A DNA stretch of 6,781 nt from Deltaproteobacteria bacterium (GTDB taxonomy: Bacteria > Desulfobacterota > JAENJC01). The stretch lies in assembly GCA_016208525.1 (NCBI GenBank), contig JACQYJ010000181.1:1-6781 (forward strand), written 5' to 3'. The notes under the pieces were generated by a model. That model saw only the letters and a program-made list of their open reading frames with translations, was not told the origin of the DNA and did no database searches. The position numbers and the translations under genes are program-made. Shown one piece after another: positions 1 through 5,712 of this stretch. Positions within the stretch are counted from its first letter, which is position 1, and every line of letters starts with the position of its first letter.

Positions 1-331
1 CATGTCGCCAAGGAAATTATCAGGAGAATAGACCTCTGCAAAAAGATTGCAAATCTCGACTGCCTCATCAACCATACGCCCATGATCGAAGAGGGCGAAG
101 GGGAGTTCTACGATCCAACCCAGGACATCGGAATCCATATCCAGGGCAATGTCCTCGAACAATTTACTGTCGTGAATGCCGTCGGGTTTCGGGAGGACGT
201 CATAAAAACGTTTCGCAAGGTCAAACTGCTCTCTTAGGGATTCCTTGTAGTTATCTCCCGTGAGACCTTTGTAAAGCTCAAAGCTTATCGTCGAGCTCTT
301 CGATGAATTTATCGAGGTCTGTTTTGTCCAT
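1..331 (-). CDS. Conserved hypothetical protein, 5' part; frameshift or +1 recoding after codon 17
   Basis: This gene of unknown function runs off the left edge. Its ATG (331-329) directly follows the TAG of the upstream minus-strand gene. A GGGGG run about 8 nt before the ATG supports this start and translational coupling. The first frame reads MDKTDLDKFIEELDDKL and then hits TGA at 280-278. Skipping one base (T at 280) opens a frame with no stop to the window edge, starting ELYKGLTGDNYKESLREQF and continuing through an acidic, helical sequence (LFEDIALDMDSDVLGWIV, HGRMVDEAVEICNLFAEVY, PDNFLGDM). The two parts join naturally as DDKL-ELYKGL, so they belong to one gene. I see no catalytic motif; the look is of a helical-repeat, TPR-like protein. 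The cause of the break is a one-base insertion, a sequence error or programmed frameshifting. Confidence 0.6.
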
Positions 332-1552
332 CTATTTCACCCCCAAATCTCTGTTGAGCGCTTCAGCAACGAACCTGACATGTGAAGTCTGCGCCAGCTT
401 GCGTATCCGGTCGCGCGTCTCCTGAGCGCTTCCGGCATTTGCGGCGGCTTCCATCGTATGCCGGTAGGCAGCCCAAATATCCACAGCAGTAATTTCGTAA
501 CCATACCCCTCACACAGCCATCTGAGCGCCGCCATCCCCGCCTCCACTGCAAACGCAGGATGCTCAGATGCGGCTTCTTTGGAAGCCCGTGTTAATGTCC
601 TCGGGTCACAGGGTGTCTTGTTTGCCAGCGTTATCGCCTCGTCGTACAGGCCTGCAGATTTCGCTGAGGCAAACCACTTGCCTTCTTCTCCGGGTGTGCT
701 TTCAACCAGATCGCTAAGTATCTCAGATGAGGTCTTCCGGGGATATTTTTTCGCAATGGCCCGAAAGGTAGACAGATGCGAAGTTCCGCGATTGGCGGCG
801 ATTGCATAGCGGGTGTATGCTTCATCGCTCATGCCGCTTGCAAGGAGAATCTCTTCGCATGTCTCGGCAATTGCGCCCAGGGGATCGTTAATGCCGGGAT
901 TGCTCTCTGCGTAGCGGATAGCCTCCGCATTTCTGCCTATTGCGCTCAGTGCCCTTACTCCCCATTTTCTGTAATGCCAGTACTTGTATGGCGAGAGTTC
1001 GAGCAGGGCAAGGACTTCCTCATTCCGTCCAGCCCTGATAAGAACGCTCAAGCATGCAATTGTGCCATTGAAATGAACGTAATGCCCCGAAGAAGTATTC
1101 CTCCATATCATCTTTACCCTTTCTATAAATGAATCTGCCCATCGTGACGCTCGTTCAGGGGTTGCGCAGAGTTTTCCCCAGTTTTCTGGCAATAGCTCGA
1201 TATAAGGGATATCGTCTTCCTCTACCGCTTGCCAGAGGCGATCCAGCCATTTGTCCCGGGTGGAATCGTCTGCAGGAGCACTTGATATAATCGAAGCAAG
1301 GACATCGATGGCATTATTCACCGCCGTGCCAATCGCACCCGAGGAGCTATCGACGCGCGCCAATGCAGGAGATACCTTTTCCAGAAAGAGCACGGCGCCA
1401 TCGGCAGCCAGGACAGGATCCTTACGCGCCGTTTTCTTTATCTCGGCCACAGCCTCTTTTATACGGGCCACTGCCGGCTGTGAACGCCATCCAAAAGCAT
1501 TACGCCGGAAGCGTGACGCAAAACCCCATTTGTGAGCAGTAGGTGAAGTCAT
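332..1552 (-). CDS. Conserved hypothetical helical-repeat (TPR-like) protein, about 406 aa
   Basis: This is an intact soluble protein of unknown biochemical role, with no signal peptide or membrane segment. The N-terminus (HKWGFASRFRRNAFGWRSQPA) is basic and aromatic. From about residue 25 on it is helix after helix with TPR/SEL1-like spacing, for example GRNEEVLALLELSPYKYWHY, WGVRALSAIGRNAEAIRYAE and GLYDEAITLANKTPCDPRTL. I recall similar conserved hypotheticals with the same N-terminus and the same FRAIAKKYP and GEEGKWFASAK segments in proteobacterial genomes, but no assigned function. The start at ATG 1552 is chosen over TTG 1567 (5 codons longer), because the conserved part begins just after it; neither has a clear Shine-Dalgarno sequence. 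The stop abuts the ATG of the next gene, so the two probably form a coupled pair acting together, perhaps as protein-interaction scaffolds. Confidence 0.8.
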   Translation of the reverse strand: MTSPTAHKWGFASRFRRNAFGWRSQPAVARIKEAVAEIKKTARKDPVLAADGAVLFLEKVSPALARVDSSSGAIGTAVNNAIDVLASIISSAPADDSTRDKWLDRLWQAVEEDDIPYIELLPENWGKLCATPERASRWADSFIERVKMIWRNTSSGHYVHFNGTIACLSVLIRAGRNEEVLALLELSPYKYWHYRKWGVRALSAIGRNAEAIRYAESNPGINDPLGAIAETCEEILLASGMSDEAYTRYAIAANRGTSHLSTFRAIAKKYPRKTSSEILSDLVESTPGEEGKWFASAKSAGLYDEAITLANKTPCDPRTLTRASKEAASEHPAFAVEAGMAALRWLCEGYGYEITAVDIWAAYRHTMEAAANAGSAQETRDRIRKLAQTSHVRFVAEALNRDLGVK

Positions 1553-1621
1553 TTTTTTTACATTCAATTTTAACCAAAGAAGGTCACCGATGTCATTTTA
1601 TTCAGCAAACAAACGTATCAT

Positions 1622-1660
1622 AAAAAAAAGGACTCATGTGGCGCAACCATTTACTGAGTC
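1622..1660 (-). terminator. Possible intrinsic terminator, minus strand
   Basis: Read on the minus strand, GACTCA (1660-1655) pairs with TGAGTC (1636-1631), with a possible inner TGG/CCA pairing in the 18-nt loop. The stem is followed at once by C and eight T's (1630-1622). This is the usual shape of an intrinsic terminator, though the stem is short. It lies upstream of the minus-strand 406-aa gene, so it would either shield that gene from read-through or mark the end of a former minus-strand gene to its right that is no longer recognisable. Confidence 0.4.
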
Positions 1661-1813
1661 TGCACAATAATTAAAGGGCGCATGGAATTTCCTGTACGTC
1701 CTTTTTTGTTTGGAGAGTTTAGGGAAAACAGATATGCTTGCTTTTGCACTTGAATCGGCCTGCTGACCCATTTTACACCAAGGCAGGAAATCGAAGATAT
1801 TTTTAAGACTAAA
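1661..1813. other. Intergenic boundary with no convincing gene
   Basis: This stretch separates the minus-strand pair from the plus-strand nuclease fragment. In the nuclease frame it is open back to a TGA at 1751 (ATCGGCCTGCTG onward) but has no ATG and no ribosome binding site. An ATG at 1682 opens only 23 codons before that TGA. A minus-strand frame of 82 codons (1882-1634) crosses it, but it overlaps the nuclease and resembles nothing I recognise. This is likely the junction between native chromosome and the accessory region. Confidence 0.35.
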
Positions 1814-2308
1814 TTGCCAGCGGTGGACACGCAGAAGGTTTTCAAAAACACTTACGATTTCCGTCCGTTTATAGAACTTCACCCTGAGAAAAGCGAAAAG
1901 GCCCTGGAAAACAAGATACTGGAAAGCTTTGAGATGTTTCTGCGCGAGTTAGGTGAAGATTTCAGCATCTTAGGACGGCAGGTTCCGCTTAAAATAGACG
2001 GTGAGACGCACTATATTGACATCGTTTTATATCATCGCGGCATTCCCTGCATGGTGCCTGTTGACCTCAAAATCGGTAAGTTGGATAGCCGTGACATTGG
2101 CCAGATGAATAAATATGTCGGCTATTATCGGCGCAATAAACATTATACGCATGAAAAGGAAACGATCGGGCTTATTATTTGCCGTGAGGCTGGACGAGAA
2201 GAAATTACCTACGCACTGGACGGATTGGAAGAAAAGATATTTGTTGCCAAGTATAAGGTAAAACTGCCAAGCAACGAGAGAATAAAGAGAGCGCTAAAAA
2301 AATTATGA
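1814..2308 (+). CDS. DUF1016/YhcG-type PDDEXK nuclease, C-terminal domain only
   Basis: This encodes a PD-(D/E)XK nuclease domain of the DUF1016 (YhcG) family, which is linked to DNA processing and often sits near restriction or mobile loci. Visible marks, counted from the TTG at 1814: the family core FLRELGEDFSILGRQVPL (43-60), the first catalytic Asp in YIDIVLYHR (Asp69), the D-x-K pair in VDLKIG (Asp84, Lys86), then QMNKYVGYY (97-105) and TIGLIICRE (117-125). YhcG-type proteins are about 350 residues with a separate N-terminal DUF1016_N domain; here only about 164 residues remain, and upstream there is a TGA at 1751 and no N-terminal domain in any frame. The start is uncertain (TTG 1814 or GTG 1823; no ribosome binding site). 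The catalytic core looks intact, but the gene is probably a 5'-truncated relic. Confidence 0.75.
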   Translation: MPAVDTQKVFKNTYDFRPFIELHPEKSEKALENKILESFEMFLRELGEDFSILGRQVPLKIDGETHYIDIVLYHRGIPCMVPVDLKIGKLDSRDIGQMNKYVGYYRRNKHYTHEKETIGLIICREAGREEITYALDGLEEKIFVAKYKVKLPSNERIKRALKKL

Positions 2309-2340
2309 AATATTGCACACGCTGTGTGCAATATTTATTT
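2308..2340 (+). terminator. 13-bp perfect hairpin after the nuclease, likely terminator
   Basis: AAATATTGCACAC (2308-2320) and GTGTGCAATATTT (2324-2336) are perfect reverse complements around a GCT loop, followed by ATTT. The left arm begins in the last base of the nuclease TGA stop. The position suggests transcription termination, possibly in both directions because the stem ends are AT-rich. The U-tract is weak, so a protein-binding or mobile-element end is also possible. Confidence 0.45.
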
Positions 2341-2371
2341 GCGAATCCCTCCGGGCTTCTATACAACCAAC

Positions 2372-2524
2372 ATGATTAAAAAATACAAATCCGTTGCAGT
2401 CTATGCCAGGGTATCAACCGACAGGCAGAAAGTTGATATGCAGCTGCAAGAACTCAACGACTTTATTAAACGCTCCGGATGGAAGCTTTATAAGCAATAT
2501 CACTACTGTCCAGCATTGCTATAG
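2372..2524 (+). pseudogene. Serine resolvase/invertase, N-terminal fragment (copy 1)
   Basis: The ATG at 2372 opens MIKKYKSVAVYARVSTDRQ, the start of a serine site-specific recombinase; the Ser of YARVSTD is the catalytic nucleophile. It continues KVDMQLQELNDFIKRSGWKLYK, as in full-length resolvases of about 190-220 residues. It then leaves the family after about 44 residues and ends HYCPALL at a TAG (2522-2524). The rest of the catalytic domain (including the DRLSR-type helix) and the DNA-binding domain are missing, so it cannot recombine. The stop lies inside the operator palindrome of the next gene, so the break coincides with the left edge of the HTH-nucleotidyltransferase module. A diverged second copy lies at 3392-3637. 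Confidence 0.75.
2396..2494 (+). repeat. Direct repeat, left copy (resolvase 5' segment)
   Basis: This aligns to 3392-3489 at about 86% identity by hand count: 13 mismatches and one 1-nt gap over 99 columns. Both copies encode the resolvase segment from the AVYARVSTD motif to WKLYK. Upstream and downstream flanks do not match. Confidence 0.75.
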
Positions 2525-2550
2525 TGTACCATATTGTGGTACACTATATT
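2516..2550 (+). promoter_or_regulatory. Operator palindrome and promoter of the HTH gene
   Basis: TATAGTGTACCA (2520-2531) and TGGTACACTATA (2537-2548) form a perfect 12-bp inverted repeat around TATTG. It ends 5 nt before the ATG at 2554. A promoter can be drawn across it: TTGCTA (2516-2521) as -35 and TACACT (2540-2545) as -10, 18 bp apart. A dimeric HTH repressor binding here would block the polymerase, so self-repression by the downstream HTH protein is the natural inference. The promoter assignment is weaker than the palindrome itself. Confidence 0.6.
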
Positions 2551-2553
2551 TGT

Positions 2554-2928
2554 ATGAGAATATCACTCGAAGCAATTAAAGATAAATGTCGTCAGCAGAA
2601 GATTACGCTCTCAGAACTGCTTAAGCAGGCAGAGGTAAGCCGCAATGCGTTTTATACATTAGCGCGTGAGGATTCTGTCTTGCCTAAATCTGTCAGAGCT
2701 ATCGCGAAAAGACTGAATATATCTCCTTCAGAATTTCTTACCGAAGACAATAAAGAGATGGAAAAGATGAAGCTTTTACTGAAAAAAGTTGACGATATTG
2801 CCGGGAGATACAAAAATATTGATCGGGACAATATAAGGCATACGTTATTATTAATGCGCGAACCGCCACTTGAACGTTTAAGGAGGGCCTTGACCCGTGG
2901 TCAAAAACCTTATATTCACCAAAAATGA
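2554..2928 (+). CDS. Small helix-turn-helix regulator, putative antitoxin-like partner
   Basis: This 124-residue protein has an HTH domain at about residues 17-64 (ITLSELLKQAEVSRNAFYTL as the core, then SVRAIAKRLNISPSEFL, XRE/Cro-like). A charged linker follows (NKEMEKMKLLLKKVDDIAG), then a C-terminal tail with REPPLERLRRALTRGQ. I recall that kind of tail from small proteins encoded just before nucleotidyltransferase-fold genes. ATG 2554 is preferred over GTG 2524, which lies inside the palindrome. No Shine-Dalgarno sequence precedes the ATG, and the predicted transcript would start almost at it, so translation may be leaderless. Its 3' end overlaps the next gene by 32 nt, a sign of coupled expression. 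The likely role is DNA-binding autoregulator and partner of the downstream protein; the antitoxin role is inferred from architecture only. Confidence 0.75.
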   Translation: MRISLEAIKDKCRQQKITLSELLKQAEVSRNAFYTLAREDSVLPKSVRAIAKRLNISPSEFLTEDNKEMEKMKLLLKKVDDIAGRYKNIDRDNIRHTLLLMREPPLERLRRALTRGQKPYIHQK

Positions 2929-3364
2929 AATTCGCTTTCTGCGAGAATTAGTCCGCCATAAGGTTGATTTCATGATTATCGGCCTGTCAGCGGCCGCTTT
3001 ACAAGGTGCGCCGGTTGTTACTCAGGATATTGATCTTTGGTTTGCAGATTTAGCCAATCCTCAGTTAGCTAAAGCCTTAAAAAAAGTAAAATCCATTTAT
3101 GTCCCTCCTATGGGAAACAACCCTCCTGTGTTCGCCGGAGACGACGTTAAACTTTTTGATATTGTAACTCACGTACATGGTTTAGGCGAATATGCCGGGA
3201 TCAAAAAACAGGCAATAAAAATATCTCTGGATAATTTTAAAGTGCAGGTACTGCCGCTTGAGTTGATTATTAAAAGCAAACAGGCGGCTGGCCGTGCAAA
3301 AGATAAACTCGTGCTGCCTGTGCTAAAAGATGTGTTGAAGACAATTAAATCAGAAAAGCAATAA
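2897..3364 (+). CDS. Nucleotidyltransferase-fold protein (AbiEii/DUF6036-like), putative toxin or modifier
   Basis: This 155-residue protein has the polymerase-beta-type nucleotidyltransferase signature: IIGLSAAALQG (27-37) with the GxS motif, then TQDIDLW (42-48) carrying the metal-binding Asp44-x-Asp46 pair, and a likely third carboxylate in KLFDIV (Asp88). The C-terminal LELIIKSKQAAGRAKD (121-136) matches the usual Lys and R-x-K-D segment of AbiEii/DUF6036-like members. All key residues are present, so activity is plausible; such enzymes transfer NMP to RNA or protein targets. The start is GTG 2897, set by a strong AGGAGG at 2881-2886, with an in-frame TGA just upstream. It lies inside the 3' end of the HTH gene. 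The pair resembles a toxin-antitoxin or abortive-infection module. The substrate is unknown. Confidence 0.75.
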   Translation: MVKNLIFTKNEIRFLRELVRHKVDFMIIGLSAAALQGAPVVTQDIDLWFADLANPQLAKALKKVKSIYVPPMGNNPPVFAGDDVKLFDIVTHVHGLGEYAGIKKQAIKISLDNFKVQVLPLELIIKSKQAAGRAKDKLVLPVLKDVLKTIKSEKQ

Positions 3365-3391
3365 ATCTGAATCTCGCCAGATACCTTACAT

Positions 3392-3489
3392 GCCGTCTAT
3401 GCCAGGGTATCGACCGACAAGCAAAAGTTGATATGCAACTGCAGGATCTCAGCGTTTTTATAAAACGCTCCAGATGGAAGCTTTATAAA
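3392..3489 (+). repeat. Direct repeat, right copy (resolvase 5' segment)
   Basis: This is the partner of 2396-2494, about 86% identical. One A is missing in the run near 3423-3426 relative to the left copy, which breaks the reading frame. The two copies are 996 nt apart (start to start) and bracket the HTH-nucleotidyltransferase pair. Confidence 0.75.
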
Positions 3490-3637
3490 CGATAGATAGA
3501 TCACGGATGCACCGGCGCAAATACAAAACGTCCGGACTTTTCTAAAATAATGATTTATGCCAGACCAACGGCAGTTCGATATTCTGATTGCCTGGAAGCT
3601 CGACCGGCTGAGCAATTCATTAAACTATTTAGATATT
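3392..3637 (+). pseudogene. Serine resolvase remnant (copy 2), multiply frameshifted
   Basis: This decayed serine recombinase retains more of the catalytic domain than copy 1. By switching frames one reads AVYARVSTDKQK, then VDMQLQDLSVFIKRSRWKLY, an in-frame TAG at 3493-3495, then IDHGCTGANTKRPDFSK, and after a one-base insertion near 3561 QRQFDILIAWKLDRLSNSL and NYLDI. The order and content match the resolvase catalytic domain, including the nucleophile motif YARVSTD and the WKLDRLS helix. Lesions: no start codon in the family frame, a 1-nt deletion near 3425, a nonsense codon, a 1-nt insertion, and loss of everything after about residue 85. It is non-functional. Confidence 0.8.
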
Positions 3638-3690
3638 AAGCCGATTAATTATATATATTGTTATTAGAATCTTTAACTTATTCACTTTGT

Positions 3691-3736
3691 TATATAATTT
3701 CAAGGCGATTTGGTATATAATTTAGGTGGATAGGAG
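3691..3736 (+). promoter_or_regulatory. Possible glgB promoter (two -10 boxes) and ribosome binding site
   Basis: The AT-rich leader holds TATATAATTT twice, at 3691-3700 and 3714-3723. Each contains a consensus TATAAT, and the second is preceded by TGG, giving an extended -10. No good -35 is visible at either. AGGAG at 3732-3736 is the ribosome binding site. Its spacing of 8 nt favours the ATG at 3745 over the ATG at 3739 (2 nt). Confidence 0.5.
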
Positions 3737-3744
3737 CGATGAAA

Positions 3745-5709
3745 ATGAAAAATACCCTTTTAGAAAATGCCCGCAAGGCAGCCAGGGAACTTAAAGACGA
3801 GCGCGTAATATACGGAGCGAGCCCTTTTACCGAACACGATACATATCTCTATAAAGAAGGGAACCACTTCAGGCTGTTTGACAAGCTCGGCTCACGCCTC
3901 ATGAGCATTAATGGCGTTGAAGGCGCTTATTTTGCGGTCTGGGCGCCTAATGCAGACAAGGTCTCGGTCATCGGCGATTTCAATGGATGGGACCGGAACT
4001 CGCATTATCTCGGCTCGCGATGGGACAGTTCAGGCGTTTGGGAGGGGTTTATCCCGGGGATTAAAAAGGGAGAAGTTTATAAATATCACATCGTCTCAAA
4101 GCATAATGACTACAGCGTTGATAAGGGAGACCCGTACGCCTTATATTCGGAAGTGCCTCCAAGGACTGCGTCTGTGGTATGGGATCTGGATTATAAGTGG
4201 AATGACTCCGACTGGATGGCAAACAGGCATAAAGCCAATGCCTTGAACGCGCCGTATTCAATTTATGAAGTCCACTTCGGTTCATGGAGACGCGTGCCTG
4301 AGGAAGGCAACAGGCCCCTTAGTTACAGGGAGATGGCCCACTATCTGGCAGATTATGTTAAAGACATGGGATTCACGCACGTCGAGCTGCTGCCCATCAT
4401 GGAGCATCCTTTCGGCGGCTCATGGGGATATCAGACCGTAGGGTATTTCGCGCCCACAAGCAGATACGGCACACCTGAAGATTTCATATACCTGATTGAC
4501 CACCTGCATCAAAACGGCATAGGCGTCATACTCGACTGGGTGCCTTCTCATTTCCCGGCTGATGAGCACGGGCTTTCTTATTTTGACGGCACTTACCTCT
4601 ATGAACATTCAGACCCTAAAAAGGGCTATCACCCTGAATGGAACAGCTCCATTTTCAATTATGGCAGGAACGAGGTTAGGTCCTTCCTTATCAGCAGCGC
4701 GCTTTTTTTTCTTTTTTAATATCATATTGACGGGCTGAGAGTGGACGCAGTAGCATCAATGCTTTATCTTGATTATGCGAGAAAAGAAGGCGAATGGATA
4801 CCAAATATATACGGCGGAAGAGAAAACCTTGACGCCATATCCTTCCTGAAAAGATTGAACGAAGTGGTTTACGGCGCCCATCCCGATGTTCAAACCATGG
4901 CTGAGGAATCAACCGCATGGCCTATGGTCTCAAGACCCACACATGTCGGCGGCCTGGGTTTTGGCATGAAATGGAAAATGGGATGGATGCACGATACTCT
5001 GGACTATATGTCGACAGACCCGGTATTTAAAAAATATCACCATGACCAGCTGACCTTCAGCATATGGTACGCATTCACTGAAAATTATATTCTGCCTCTT
5101 TCTCATGACGAGGTCGTTCATGGAAAAGGCGCGCTCATAGGCAAGATGCCAGGCGATGAGTGGCAGCGCTCTGCAAATCTCAGGGCCATGTTCGGCTATA
5201 TGTACGGCTCGCCGGGCAAAAAACTGCTTTTCATGGGAGACGAGTTTGCCCAGTGGAAAGAGTGGGCTCACGATGAAAGCCTGGAATGGCACGGACTTGA
5301 ATATATTTCTCACTACGGGGTGCAGAAATGGGTGAGGGACCTGAACCATCTCTATAGAAATGAACGCGCTTTGCATGAGCTGGATTTTTCAAATGACGGT
5401 TTTGAATGGATAGACTTTCATGACTGGGAGGAAAGCGCAATAAGCTTCATCAGAAAAGGCAGAAGCACAGACGAAGTAATTCTCGTTTTATGCAACTTTA
5501 CTCCTGTCCCGAGATACGGCTACAAAGTAGGAGTTCCCCGGGGCGGTTACTGGCGCGAGCTTCTCAACAGCGATTCAGATATATACGGCGGAAGCGGCTG
5601 CGGGAATGCCGGAGGCGTTGAGGCATCCGACGAACCGGCGCAGGGAAGGCCCTGCTCTATCTCTGTCACACTGCCGCCTCTGAGTGTCCTGTTTTTCAAA
5701 AGCTCATAA
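3745..5709 (+). pseudogene. glgB: 1,4-alpha-glucan branching enzyme with an in-frame stop
   Basis: GlgB (GH13) cuts alpha-1,4 chains and rejoins them as alpha-1,6 branches during glycogen synthesis in the cytoplasm. Counting from ATG 3739: a CBM48 domain (about 43-130, with YFAVWAPNADKVSVIGDFNGW), the barrel motifs VELLPIMEHPFGGSWGYQ and VILDWVPSHFP, the nucleophile Asp336 in LRVDAVAS, acid/base Glu389 in MAEEST, the third Asp457 in LSHDEVVHG, and a normal C-terminal domain ending LPPLSVLFF. At about 655 codons it is a normal bacterial length. Codon 327 is TAA (4717-4719), just before YHIDGLRVD, yet the frame on both sides is the same and nothing is missing. As written, translation stops at 326 residues without any catalytic residue. 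The preferred start is ATG 3745 on ribosome binding site spacing. It sits 3 nt before the GH57 gene. Confidence 0.85.
4699..4725 (+). other. T-rich patch carrying the in-frame TAA in glgB
   Basis: Eight T's (4703-4710), a C, then six T's (4712-4717) run into TAA. Homologues usually read A-L-F-W-L-(E/D)-K-Y-H-I-D here; this sequence reads A-L-F-F-L-F-stop-Y-H-I-D. Length and frame are preserved, and every change needed (TGG to TTT, GAA to TTT, AAA to TAA) is a substitution to T. The comparison residues are from memory of the family. Confidence 0.6.
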
Positions 5710-5712
5710 ACT

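Noticed and set aside
278..280. TGA in the left-edge gene as selenocysteine
   Set aside because: The frame after the TGA does not continue as a conserved protein; the coding sequence resumes one base forward, so a frameshift explains it better.
776..1132. Plus-strand open frames across the 406-aa gene (for example 118 codons)
   Set aside because: They are antisense to a conserved minus-strand protein, with no ribosome binding sites or family features.
1634..1882. Minus-strand open frame of 82 codons
   Set aside because: It overlaps the nuclease fragment, ends in the terminator hairpin, has no ribosome binding site and resembles nothing I know. I kept it only as part of the boundary description.
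2396..3489. CRISPR array or target-site duplication
   Set aside because: There are only two copies, they are protein-coding, about 86% identical and nearly 1 kb apart. They are resolvase gene fragments.
4703..4719. Polymerase slippage or ribosomal frameshifting on the T8/T6 runs to bypass the glgB stop
   Set aside because: The frame is identical on both sides of the stop, so any single slip would put the downstream part out of frame, and a compensating pair of slips leaves the TAA in place.
4930..5376. Long minus-strand open frame (148 codons) across glgB
   Set aside because: It lies fully antisense to well-conserved GlgB sequence (MAEEST to the C-terminal domain), and its translation has no recognisable family features.
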